This document shows, in pieces, positions 14,415-22,436 of a DNA stretch of 39,823 bases. The DNA is from RSA11 sp036564135 (GTDB lineage Bacteria; Actinomycetota; Thermoleophilia; Solirubrobacterales; 70-9). The notes under the pieces were generated by a model. That model did no database searches. It was not told the DNA's origin and worked only from the letters and a program-made list of their open reading frames with translations. The translations under genes were made by a program, and so were the position numbers. Within the stretch, counting starts at the first letter, position 1. Each line of letters begins with the position of its first letter. The stretch is from assembly GCA_036564135.1 (NCBI GenBank), contig DATCLC010000140.1, positions 1 to 39,823 of the forward strand, read 5' to 3'.

Positions 14415-16606
14415 ACGGCTTTCGCCGGGAAACGCGAAAAAGTCGGTCGCCACGCCCGGTCGCCGAGCCACACCGCGATCGCGGGCACGAGCAGCGCCCG
14501 CACCAGGAAGGTGTCGATGAGCAGGCCGAGCGCGACCGCGAACCCGACCTGGAAGAGCGCCTCGAGCTCGAGCGCCATCAGCGCCCCGAAGGTCCCGGCG
14601 AGGATCAGGCCCGCGCCCGTGATCACGCCGCCGGTGCGCCGCAGCCCCGCGCCGACCGCTTCCGAGGCCGAAAGACCGCGCTCGCGCTCCTCGCGGATGC
14701 GGCCCAGCAGGAAGACGTTGTAGTCGACGCCCAGGCCGACCAGGAAGATGAACGCGAAGATCGCCAGGCTGGGGTCGCTGGCCGGCTGCCCGAGGAGGTG
14801 GGTGAAGGCGAGCGAGCTCAGCCCGAGCGCGCAGCCGAACGAGAGGATCACGGTGACGACGACGTAGAGCGCCGTGATCAGCGCGCGGAAGACGAGGAAC
14901 ATGATCGCGAGGATCACAAGCAGCGCGACGGGGACGATGATCAGCGCGTCGCGCCGCATCGCCTGGGCCGTGTCGTAGCTCTCCGCGGCGAACCCGCCGA
15001 GTGCGGCGACCGGCTCCTCGTCGAGCGTTACGCCTGCCCGCGCCTCGTCGACGAGGCGGTCGAGCTCGGCCCTGATCCCGGGGACCTGATCCCGCGCGCG
15101 GTCGGAGAGCGGGTCCACCCGGAGATGGGCCTCGGCGAGGACGAGCTCGCCGATCGGCACCTCGGGGTCCTCGTCCAAGGCGCCCGAGCCCGCGCTCCAG
15201 TCGACCCGCTCCAGTTCGTCGAGCTCGTTCAACCCCGAGATCACCGGCCCGGAGATCTCCTGGCTGAGCACGAGGTCGAGGGGCGCCGCACGTCCCGGCG
15301 GGAACTTCGCGCGGATCACCTCCTGGCCGCGCACGGAGTCGGGCTGCTTGCCGCGGAACTGGTCGGCGAAGGTGAGCGTCTCGCGCCCCCCGAGGTTGCC
15401 GAGGCAGCCGGCGACGAGCACGGCGGTCACCGCCGCCGCGACCGCGACCGGACGGGTCTGGACGAGCCGCGCCGCCCGCGCCCAGAGGCCCGGTCGCTCG
15501 CGGCGGGCGCGCGGCGCAAGCCAGAACGTCCACCGGCCGAGCGCGGCGAGCACGGCGGGCAGCAGCGTGAGGCTCGCGAGCAGCGTCACCGCGACGCCGA
15601 GTGCGAGGATCGGCCCCATCTCGCGGGTCGCGTTGAAGTCGGCGAGCGCGAGCGCGAGCATCGCCGCGATCACGATCGACCCCGAGGTGACGATCGTCGC
15701 GCCGGCGGGCCGCGCGGCGCGCTCCACCGCCACGGCGGGCGGCGCACCTTCGGCGAGCTCCTCGCGGTAGCGCGAGACGAGCAGCAGGCAATAGTCGGTG
15801 CCGGCGCCGAACATGAGCACGATCAGGATCGCCGTGGTCTGCCCGCTGATCGAGGTGAGCCCGGCTGAGACCAGGCCCCACGTGATCCCGGCGGCCACGA
15901 AGTAGGCGACGCCGACGACGAGGAGCGGCACCGCCGCCGCCACCGGCGAGCGGTAGATCGCCAGGAGCAGGGTGATGATGAGGATCGCCGTGATCGTCAT
16001 CAGCGTCTCGTTGATCCCCTCGACCGCCCGGGCGCGGTCGGCGTCGAAGCCGCCCTGGCCGGTGACGTAGGCGCGCAGCTCGGGCTCGGCCTCGAGGCCT
16101 TGGGCGACGACCTCGCGGATCGTCTCGACGTTCGCGACCACCCGTTCGGTGTCCTCGCTCGTGGTGAGCACGGTCGTGATCGCCGCGTCGCCCTCGAGGC
16201 CCGTCGACGCGGGCCCCGTCTCGGGACCGATCGACTGCGAGATGTCGCCACAGGCGAGCTCGAAGGGCGTGATCACCGCGCGCACGTCGGGCAACACGCC
16301 CTCGCGGCACAACGCCCGCGCGTCCTCGTTGATGCGCTCCCCATACCGGAAGATGTCGCCCCCGTCCGGCAGGTCGTAGACGATCACGGTGGCCACGTCG
16401 CTGCCGAAGTCGAAGCGCTCGTCGAGCAGGCGATCGACCTCCGCGGACTGCGAGCCGCGCACGAGGAACGTGTCGCTCTCGTCCTCGGCCTCCGCCTGGA
16501 GCTTCGAGTGCAGCGGGAGCAGCGCCGCGGCGACGGCCACCCAGGCCACGATCACCGCCCAGCGCGAGCGGCGGCCGGTCGCTAGCGAGTAGAGGCGGCC
16601 CAACAT
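14411..16606 (-). CDS. MMPL/RND-family transporter
   Basis: 731 residues from ATG 16606, just before the first transmembrane helix; the open frame continues about 97 codons upstream but that part overlaps the neighbouring gene and looks non-coding. Layout is the MMPL duplicated form: TM1 (17-31), an extracytoplasmic loop to about 200, TM2-6 with GAGTDYCLLLVSRYREE (D271-Y272), TM7 near 390, a second large loop, then TM8-12 with GLGVDYNVFLLGRIREE (D628-Y629). The paired Asp-Tyr residues match those used for proton coupling in MmpL proteins. These transporters export lipids, glycolipids or hydrophobic compounds using the proton gradient. It lies 46 bp downstream of the beta-helix gene, possibly in one transcript; its substrate might be a surface lipid, but nothing here proves it. 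Confidence 0.9.
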   Translation of the reverse strand: MLGRLYSLATGRRSRWAVIVAWVAVAAALLPLHSKLQAEAEDESDTFLVRGSQSAEVDRLLDERFDFGSDVATVIVYDLPDGGDIFRYGERINEDARALCREGVLPDVRAVITPFELACGDISQSIGPETGPASTGLEGDAAITTVLTTSEDTERVVANVETIREVVAQGLEAEPELRAYVTGQGGFDADRARAVEGINETLMTITAILIITLLLAIYRSPVAAAVPLLVVGVAYFVAAGITWGLVSAGLTSISGQTTAILIVLMFGAGTDYCLLLVSRYREELAEGAPPAVAVERAARPAGATIVTSGSIVIAAMLALALADFNATREMGPILALGVAVTLLASLTLLPAVLAALGRWTFWLAPRARRERPGLWARAARLVQTRPVAVAAAVTAVLVAGCLGNLGGRETLTFADQFRGKQPDSVRGQEVIRAKFPPGRAAPLDLVLSQEISGPVISGLNELDELERVDWSAGSGALDEDPEVPIGELVLAEAHLRVDPLSDRARDQVPGIRAELDRLVDEARAGVTLDEEPVAALGGFAAESYDTAQAMRRDALIIVPVALLVILAIMFLVFRALITALYVVVTVILSFGCALGLSSLAFTHLLGQPASDPSLAIFAFIFLVGLGVDYNVFLLGRIREERERGLSASEAVGAGLRRTGGVITGAGLILAGTFGALMALELEALFQVGFAVALGLLIDTFLVRALLVPAIAVWLGDRAWRPTFSRFPAKAV

Positions 16607-16652
16607 CGTCGGCGGGGGAGTATTCCCGACTTCCCCGCGCGCCCCCGCCCGC

Positions 16653-18239
16653 TCAACCGCCCGGCAGGCGGATCGCGAAGCGCTTGGTGCTCGGGGCGCC
16701 GCCGCGCGGACGGAACGAGACGCGCACTTCGATTCGGCGCGCGGCTCCGGCCGGCTGACGTACCCGGACGCGCAGGCGCCGCTCGCCTGCCGCGCGCACG
16801 GCGCGCCGCACCGGACGCACGCGGGCGCCGCGGACCGCGACCCGCCCCGGCCCGGGGAGCCGAAGGCGCACGACGAGCGCTCCCCCTCTCGCCCCAACGC
16901 GCGCCTCGAAGGCCCGGCAGGGCGGTCCCTGGCGCTCGACCGCCCCCACGTCGGCGCCGTCGCCGAGCGCGGGCCGGCGCGGGTGGTTGCGCGGCCGCGG
17001 CTCGCCGCGCTGGTCGACTTCGAGCCCGTGGCTCGCGCCCGAGTCGGCCGCGGCGCCGCAGGCCCGGGGCGCGGCCGCGCCCTCGCGCAGGGGCCGGAGG
17101 CCGGGGTCGACGCCCTGGCGGTCGGAGCGGCGCCCGAGGAAGGGGCACGAGCCGTCGCTTGAGATGTTGTTGCCGAGCGAGACGAACGTCGCTTGGTCCG
17201 CCATCTCCACCTCGCAGTTGGCGGACCCCGGGCCCGGGTCGGCGAGGATCGTGTTGCGCACCCGCACCTCGGTCGGCACGTCGATGTTCAGCGCCCCGAG
17301 GCCGGGGCCCGCGCCCGGGCCGCCGAGGATCGTCGAGCTTGAAACCGTGGTCACGCCCGTCGAGTGGGCGACCACACCGCCGACGTTGCCCGCGAGCGTG
17401 GTGTTCTCCACGAGCAGCTCGCCGGCGCCGTTGTGGAGCGCGCCCACGAACGCCAGGTCGCTCAGCGCGGGCCCGGTGTTCGCGGTCACGACCGAACGCC
17501 GGATCGCGCCCTCCCCGTCGCTCAAGAACACCGCGGCGCCCTTCGCGTTCAGCGGATCGGAGACGTCGAGGCGGTTGCCGTCGAAGACGCTCTCGGCGAT
17601 CTCGAGCTGCGGGCGCGCGAACACCCCCGCGCCCTCGCCGAACCCGCCCTGAGCGCTGATCACGTTGCCGCGCACCTCGACGCGCTCAAGGTACAGCGGC
17701 CCGGAGGCGTAGATGCCGGCCCCCTGGGCCCGGAAGCTGGGTGGCACGGCGAGCTCGTTGTCGCGGACCACGGCGTCCCGCACGACGAGGCTCCCGGCGC
17801 TCAGGATGCCCGCGCCCCGCTCGTCGAAGCCGCCCGCGAGGTAGCCACCGCTCACCGTGACGCCGCTCAGCTCGAGCTCGCCCGCGACGCCCACCTCGAG
17901 GACCCGAAACGGCGGCGCCCCCGGGGCGCGCGTCAGCTCAAGCGCGTCCGCGCCGGGGCCCGCGATCTCGAGCGCGGTGTCGATCGGCTCGAGCGGGGCC
18001 TGGAGCGCGATCGTCCCCGCGGCCTCGATCACTATCCGGTCCGCGGCTGCGTCCGCCTCGGCCGCCTCGATCGCCGCGCGCAGCGTCCCGGGGCCCGAGT
18101 CGCCGAGGTCGTCCACCACGACCTCGGCCGCGTGGGCGCTCGCCACGCCGGCGCCGAGCAGCGCGAGGCCCGCCGTGAGCGCGACGATCGCGCGCGCCAC
18201 GGGTCGCGCGCATCGACAGGTGAGGCGCCACAACGTCAT
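16653..18239 (-). CDS. Secreted right-handed parallel beta-helix protein
   Basis: 528 residues from ATG 18239. Signal peptide about 1-32 (Arg-rich, Leu/Ala core, AHA cleavage). Residues 33-70 carry DDLGDSGPGTLRAAIEAA, the opening common to secreted beta-helix proteins, and the middle has short repeated strands with stacked VxDxxVxxNxx turns, the signature of a pectin-lyase-like right-handed beta-helix. About 100 C-terminal residues form a separate very Arg-rich, beta-rich domain. Such folds bind or cleave polysaccharides, but I see no catalytic set to decide. It lies between exopolysaccharide genes and the MMPL gene, so a cell-envelope or matrix role is plausible. No Shine-Dalgarno is evident. 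Confidence 0.8.
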   Translation of the reverse strand: MTLWRLTCRCARPVARAIVALTAGLALLGAGVASAHAAEVVVDDLGDSGPGTLRAAIEAAEADAAADRIVIEAAGTIALQAPLEPIDTALEIAGPGADALELTRAPGAPPFRVLEVGVAGELELSGVTVSGGYLAGGFDERGAGILSAGSLVVRDAVVRDNELAVPPSFRAQGAGIYASGPLYLERVEVRGNVISAQGGFGEGAGVFARPQLEIAESVFDGNRLDVSDPLNAKGAAVFLSDGEGAIRRSVVTANTGPALSDLAFVGALHNGAGELLVENTTLAGNVGGVVAHSTGVTTVSSSTILGGPGAGPGLGALNIDVPTEVRVRNTILADPGPGSANCEVEMADQATFVSLGNNISSDGSCPFLGRRSDRQGVDPGLRPLREGAAAPRACGAAADSGASHGLEVDQRGEPRPRNHPRRPALGDGADVGAVERQGPPCRAFEARVGARGGALVVRLRLPGPGRVAVRGARVRPVRRAVRAAGERRLRVRVRQPAGAARRIEVRVSFRPRGGAPSTKRFAIRLPGG

Positions 18240-18346
18240 CGGCGCCCGAGTATGGGTGATGAGCTCCCAACGGCCGCCGGGCACCCACCTACGCGAGTGC
18301 GGCTCGGCGCCGAAGCGCAAGAAGGGGTAGGCCCGCGCACGGGCGC

Positions 18347-19897
18347 TCAGTAGGCCCCGCGGCCCCTGAGCACGGCGCCGAGCGTGCGCGCCAGCAGCCG
18401 CAGGTCCTCCCGCATCGACCAGCCGACCACGTAGGCGTAGTCGAGCTTGAGCATGTCCTCGAAGGGGATCTCCGAGCGCCCCTGCGTCTGCCACGGGCCG
18501 GTGATCCCCGGCCGCATCATCGCGCGCTCGGCGTACTGGTCGCCAACGTTGGGCGCCTCGTCGAGCGGCAGCGGCCGCGGCCCGACGAGGCTCATGTCCC
18601 CGCGCAGGACGTTCCAGAGCTGCGGGAGCTCGTCGATCGAGTACCGGCGCAGCTTGCGGCCCACACGGGTCACGCGCGGGTCCTCGCGCAGCTTGAACAG
18701 CCCGGAACCGGCCCCGTGCAGGCTGAGCGGGCGCAGTTCGTCGCGGGCGGCGTCGGCGCCCACCACCATCGTGCGCAGCTTGAGCATCGTGAACTCCCGG
18801 CCGCGCAGGCCGACCCGGCGCTGGCGGTAGAGCACGGGGCCGGGCGAGTCGAGCTTGATGCGCACCGCGGCGTAGGCGAGCACAGGGCTCGTGACGAGGA
18901 GGCCGACCCCGGCGAGCGCGATGTCGACCACCCGCTTGAGAGCGCGGGCGCCCCGGCCGGGCGCGCTCGCCTGGATGCTGAGCACGGGGATGCCCTCGAA
19001 GTGGTGGAGCACCGCCGTCGAATAGAGCGCCTCCGCCTCGCCGGCGACGCGGTCGACCGCGATCTCCTCACGCAACAGCTCGCGGATCAGCTCCGTCTGC
19101 TCGGCCACGTTGAAGTACCCGCCGGCGAGGATCACGCGGTCGGCGCCCAGCGCCACGACCGTCGCGGTGAGCTGGCCTGGATCGGCCCCGGACGGCCCGA
19201 GGGCCTCGCGCTCGCCGCCGCCGCCGGCGTCGAGCCGCTCGAGCACGGGCCCCTCCTCGCCCGCCTCCGGCGTCGTGATCACGGCGATCGGGTCGAGCCC
19301 CCACTCCGGGTGGCGGCGCAGCCGGCGCAGCACGAGGCCCGCGCCGAGCGCGTCGCCGATCACCACCGCCCGGCGGCGGAACCAGGCGCGACCCGCGGCC
19401 AGCTTGCGGGCGCCCGCGCGCGCGACCAGCACGAGGGCGCACGTCGCCGCCCAGAGCGTCGCCAGCGCCTGCGTGCCGGCACCCTCGACGGGGCTCACCT
19501 CGGCCGCGAGCAGCAAAACCCACGCCGAGACGGTCGTGGCGAGGAGCGTGGGCGCCAGCTCGTCGGCGAAGGTGTGCTCGACCCGGCGCTCCGCCAGGTG
19601 GTAGAGGCCGAGCGCGTGCGCGACGGTGACCCAGACGGGCGTCGAGGCCGCAGCCAGTATCCACCAGCCGGCCTCCGGGGAGGCCTGCGAGCCGCGGAGC
19701 ACGAGCGCCGTAGCCCCCGCGGCCAGCGCGAGCGCCAGCAGGTCGGCGGCGAGCAGCAGGCGCCGGAACGTGTAGCCGACGTGCGGCGAGCCCAGGCGCG
19801 GGTGGCGCCGCGCCATCCAGTTGCGGCGCGGCAGCCGCTCGGCCGCCTCCGCCTGGCGCTCGGAAGTGGGCGCGGCCGTGTCACTCGGCGAGCGCAT
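18347..19897 (-). CDS. Polyprenyl-phosphate sugar-1-phosphate transferase (exopolysaccharide initiating enzyme)
   Basis: 516 residues, the usual length of the WbaP/CpsE-like polyisoprenyl-phosphate hexose-1-phosphate transferases. Order: four or so N-terminal transmembrane helices (44-160), a Rossmann-like central domain (about 175-305), and the C-terminal catalytic domain from 320: KRVVDIALAGVGLLVTSP (membrane hairpin), LYRQRRVGLRGREF, MLKLRTM, then RRYSIDELPQLWNVLRGDMS with the catalytic Asp-Glu pair D422-E423, and VGPRPLPLDE. It loads the first sugar phosphate onto the undecaprenyl-phosphate lipid at the inner membrane, starting repeat-unit assembly. The first sugar is not readable. Its start overlaps the upstream WecG/TagA-type gene by 17 bp, so the two are probably translated from one mRNA. 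Confidence 0.94.
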   Translation of the reverse strand: MRSPSDTAAPTSERQAEAAERLPRRNWMARRHPRLGSPHVGYTFRRLLLAADLLALALAAGATALVLRGSQASPEAGWWILAAASTPVWVTVAHALGLYHLAERRVEHTFADELAPTLLATTVSAWVLLLAAEVSPVEGAGTQALATLWAATCALVLVARAGARKLAAGRAWFRRRAVVIGDALGAGLVLRRLRRHPEWGLDPIAVITTPEAGEEGPVLERLDAGGGGEREALGPSGADPGQLTATVVALGADRVILAGGYFNVAEQTELIRELLREEIAVDRVAGEAEALYSTAVLHHFEGIPVLSIQASAPGRGARALKRVVDIALAGVGLLVTSPVLAYAAVRIKLDSPGPVLYRQRRVGLRGREFTMLKLRTMVVGADAARDELRPLSLHGAGSGLFKLREDPRVTRVGRKLRRYSIDELPQLWNVLRGDMSLVGPRPLPLDEAPNVGDQYAERAMMRPGITGPWQTQGRSEIPFEDMLKLDYAYVVGWSMREDLRLLARTLGAVLRGRGAY

Positions 19898-20729
19898 CGC
19901 CCCGCAGCGGAGCCGCCGCGCTCGCGGCGCCGGCTTCCGGCCGATCGAGCAGGCGCGGCGGCCTGCGCGCGATCGCGTAGACGAAGGCCGGGTTGTTCCG
20001 CAGGTACCGGCGCCACAGGCGGCGCGGCTCGCGGATCAGCCGGTAGAGCCACTGGAAGCCGGTCTCCTTGATCCAGGCCGGCGCGTCGCGCTGAAGGCCG
20101 GCGTGGATGTCGAAGGCCGCGCCCACCCCGAACATCACGCAGGGGCGCTCGAGCAGGTGCAGGTGGGCGGCCATCCAGCGCTCCTGTTTGGGGGTCGAGA
20201 TCCCCACCCACACTAGGTCCGCCCCGCTCGCGTCGATCCTCGCCAGGACCTCCTCCCGCTCCGCCTGCGTGAGCTCGCGGAACGGCGGCGTGTAGGTGCC
20301 GGCGACGCGCAGGCCCGGGAACCGCTCGCCGAGGCGCTCCGCGACGCGCTCGGCGACGCCCGGGGCGCCTCCGTAGAAGAAGCTGCTCAGCCCCTCCGCG
20401 GCGGCGCGCTCGCAGATCGCGAGCATGACGTCCGGCCCGTACAGCCGCTCCGCGGACCTCGCGCCGGCCCTGCGGGCGGCCCACACGAGCGGCATGCCGT
20501 CGGGCACGACCACCGCGCTGACCGAGTTGTGGGCCGCCATCACGTCGGCGTGCCGCTGGCTCTCCATTACGCCGTGCACGCTCGTGAACGTGACGTAGCG
20601 GCGCGTGCCCGTGCGCGCCCAATCGCTCACGCGATCGAGCAGCTGCGCCCGGGTGAGCGGCGTTACCCGAACGCCGAGGACGTCAACCGGGCCGCGCCCC
20701 GCATCGCTCGCGGTTTGGTCGCCGTGCAT
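19881..20729 (-). CDS. WecG/TagA/CpsF-family glycosyltransferase (GT26)
   Basis: 282 residues. Family landmarks: YVTFTSVHGVMES, VVVPDGMPLVWAAR with the probable catalytic Asp D77, ERLYGPDVM, SSFFYGGAPG, and VGISTPKQERWMAAH. These enzymes add a sugar, often N-acetylmannosaminuronic acid or N-acetylmannosamine, to a lipid-linked primer made by an initiating transferase, at the cytoplasmic face. The overlapping downstream gene is such an initiating enzyme, so the two likely perform the first two steps of repeat-unit assembly. GGAAAGG lies about 7 nt before the ATG. The exact sugar donor is not determined by sequence. Confidence 0.93.
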   Translation of the reverse strand: MHGDQTASDAGRGPVDVLGVRVTPLTRAQLLDRVSDWARTGTRRYVTFTSVHGVMESQRHADVMAAHNSVSAVVVPDGMPLVWAARRAGARSAERLYGPDVMLAICERAAAEGLSSFFYGGAPGVAERVAERLGERFPGLRVAGTYTPPFRELTQAEREEVLARIDASGADLVWVGISTPKQERWMAAHLHLLERPCVMFGVGAAFDIHAGLQRDAPAWIKETGFQWLYRLIREPRRLWRRYLRNNPAFVYAIARRPPRLLDRPEAGAASAAAPLRGDALAE

Positions 20730-20777
20730 CCCTGCACCTTTCCGCCTCGCACTCCTGCCGTCCCGGCGTCCGTGGGC

Positions 20778-21662
20778 CTACTTCTTCCCCTTGACGACCA
20801 CGCGCTCGCAGCCGCGGACGCGGTCCTTCTTGTCGACGGTCGCGCGGTCGCGGCCGCCACCGCAGTTGATCACGTCGCGCTTGCCGTCGTTGGCCTTGAT
20901 CTTGTCCTTGCCGCCGCCGGCGTTGATGCGGTCCGTGCCGTTGCCGCCGTTGATCTTGTCGTTGCCGCCGCCGCCCTTGAGCACGTCGGCGGCGCCACCG
21001 CCGTCGATCCTGTCGTTGCCCTTGCCGCCGTTGATGTTGTCCTTGCCGCCGGCGCCCTTCAGGTTGTCGTTGCCGCCGCTGCCGACGATCCGGTCGGCGC
21101 CGCCGGCGCCGTTGATGCGGTCGTTGCCGGCGTTGCCCGTCAGGGTGTCCGCGCCGCCGGCGCCGTCGATCTTGTCGTTGCCGTCGCCGCCGGTGATGGT
21201 GTCCTTGCCGCCCCCGCCGTTCAGCTCGTCAGCGCCGACGCCGCCGTCGATCTGGTCCGCGCCGGCGCCACCCTCGACGATGTCCCCGCCGGCGTCGCCG
21301 AGGAGCACGTCGTTGCCTGCGCCGCCCATGAGGATGTCGAGGGCGGCCCCGCCGAGGACGAGGTCGTTGCCGGCGCCCGCATCGATCAGATCGGCGCCGT
21401 CCTGGCCGTCGATGCAGTCGTCGCCGTCGTCACCGATGATGGTGTCGGCGCCACCGCCTCCACGGAGCAGGTCGTTGTCGACCGTGCCGTCGATGACGTC
21501 GTCCTCGTCATCGCCCTGGAGGCCGACGCCGTCCAGCTCGATCGCCTCGCACTCGAAGTACTGGAACTGCTCCGGCGGGATCGGAGTCACGGCCGCGTAC
21601 GCCGAAGCGATCCACACCGATCCGATCAGCCCCACGAAAGCGACAGCGATGAGCCTTTTCAT
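20778..21662 (-). CDS. Secreted RTX-type calcium-binding repeat protein
   Basis: 294 residues from ATG 21662, with GGAGGAG about 11 nt upstream; an upstream extension of the frame lacks these signals. Signal peptide 1-23 (SAYA|AVTP). From about residue 50 to 250 there are some 22 tandem nonapeptides of the form GGxGxDxIx (for example GGAGNDVLL, GGGGNDKIN), which fold as a parallel beta-roll binding Ca2+ in each turn. The C-terminal 40 residues hold two Cys (NCGGGRD, GCERVVVKGKK) and a basic tail. RTX proteins of Gram-negatives leave by type I secretion; here a Sec signal is used instead. Sitting beside exopolysaccharide genes, a Ca2+-stiffened matrix or surface protein is the best guess. No enzymatic domain is present. 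Confidence 0.9.
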   Translation of the reverse strand: MKRLIAVAFVGLIGSVWIASAYAAVTPIPPEQFQYFECEAIELDGVGLQGDDEDDVIDGTVDNDLLRGGGGADTIIGDDGDDCIDGQDGADLIDAGAGNDLVLGGAALDILMGGAGNDVLLGDAGGDIVEGGAGADQIDGGVGADELNGGGGKDTITGGDGNDKIDGAGGADTLTGNAGNDRINGAGGADRIVGSGGNDNLKGAGGKDNINGGKGNDRIDGGGAADVLKGGGGNDKINGGNGTDRINAGGGKDKIKANDGKRDVINCGGGRDRATVDKKDRVRGCERVVVKGKK

Positions 21663-21712
21663 CGAAACAGCATCTCCTCCATCCCGGCTGTGAACTGGCG
21701 ACCGGACGCACC

Positions 21713-21718
21713 CTAATA
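21713..21718 (-). promoter_or_regulatory. Candidate -10 box of the RTX gene
   Basis: TATTAG on the minus strand in an otherwise GC-rich gap, about 50 nt before the RTX start. The possible -35 (GGTTGC at 17 nt, or TTGCGT at 15 nt) is poor. Confidence 0.35.
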
Positions 21719-21786
21719 GACCGACTGGGACAAACGCAACCCGATCGCGCACCTTTTGCCTGAACGGCGCACAAAATCCTAGGCGA

Positions 21787-21801
21787 CCCGGCAGCGCCGG
21801 G
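21787..21801 (-). terminator. Hairpin downstream of the small membrane protein gene
   Basis: CCCGGC (21787-21792), AGC loop, GCCGGG (21796-21801), extendable with a bulge, 9 nt past the TAG stop at 21811. A TTTT run follows about 15 nt later on the minus strand. Confidence 0.5.
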
Positions 21802-21810
21802 GTCTCGCCG

Positions 21811-22314
21811 CTAGCGGCTGGCGGCGCGGCGCTGGGCCGCGTAGGTGATCGCGGCGAGCAGCGCGGCGATCATGAGGCCGATCAGGAAGACGCCCATGCC
21901 GTCCTCGTCCCCGAGCAGCCCCTCGACGATGCCGGCGATCGGGGCCGCGCCCTCCCCCGCCTCGGCGATGCCGGCGGCGTCCGCGACGTCCGCCGGGGGC
22001 GCGCTGCGCTGCGCGGCGTTGAGCGCGGCCTCGCCCGTCTCGCCCGAGCGGCTGAGCGCGGTCACGACGCGCTGCGGCAACCGGGACCCCGGTGACCCCG
22101 GTGGCGCGGCCTGCGACTCCGAATCGGAGTCGTCGTTCGTCGGGCGGTCTCCGCGCGCGTCCGGGATGTGCTCGACGTACTGATCCTCTGCCGAGCTGTT
22201 CTGAGCCTGGCCGAGGGCCGGCAGCGCCAGGCACAGGCCCAGCGCAAGCCAGCACGCCAGAGCGACGCGCAAGGGGCGCGCCGCGGGTCCGCCTGGGGCG
22301 AGCCTGGGCTTCAC
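21811..22314 (-). CDS. Small secreted, C-terminally membrane-anchored protein of unknown function
   Basis: 167 residues from GTG 22314; a TTG three codons upstream is possible, but TAGATT ending 7 nt before the GTG reads as a -10 for a leaderless mRNA and favours the GTG. Residues 1-38 are a signal peptide (VALACWLALGLCLALPA core). The middle is low-complexity, acidic and Ser/Asp/Pro/Ala-rich (DDSDSESQ), and the C-terminus has one transmembrane helix (about 142-160, GVFLIGLMIAALLAAITYA) followed by QRRAASR, which should stay in the cytoplasm. I recognise no family. The arrangement is that of a type I membrane protein with a disordered exterior. It lies between the DUF1080/Ig-like gene and the RTX gene, so a surface role is likely. 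Confidence 0.7.
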   Translation of the reverse strand: MKPRLAPGGPAARPLRVALACWLALGLCLALPALGQAQNSSAEDQYVEHIPDARGDRPTNDDSDSESQAAPPGSPGSRLPQRVVTALSRSGETGEAALNAAQRSAPPADVADAAGIAEAGEGAAPIAGIVEGLLGDEDGMGVFLIGLMIAALLAAITYAAQRRAASR

Positions 22315-22373
22315 GAGCCGCAATCTACCCCGCCGGCGCGATCCGCGGGCGGGCGGCCGCGCCGGACGAGCGA

Positions 22374-22411
22374 AAGCCCGCCCGCCGGACGCAGGGCCGG
22401 CGGGCGGGCTT
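22374..22411 (-). terminator. Intrinsic terminator after the DUF1080/Ig-like gene
   Basis: 15-bp perfect stem (22374-22388 with 22397-22411), 8-nt loop. On the minus strand it ends GGGCTTTCG, giving a short T-run, 25 nt past the stop at 22437. Confidence 0.75.
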
Positions 22412-22436
22412 CGCGGTCACGAGCGGCCTCCGCGGG

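Noticed and set aside
16607..16897. N-terminal extension of the MMPL transporter frame
   Set aside because: It overlaps the end of the beta-helix gene, is Arg/Ser/Ala-rich, and precedes the natural first helix.
20900..21500. DNA-level tandem repeat on the plus strand (GCCGCCGTTGATCTTGTC-like units), suggestive of a satellite or CRISPR-like array
   Set aside because: It is the reverse complement of RTX nonapeptide codons in a real gene; there are no spacers.
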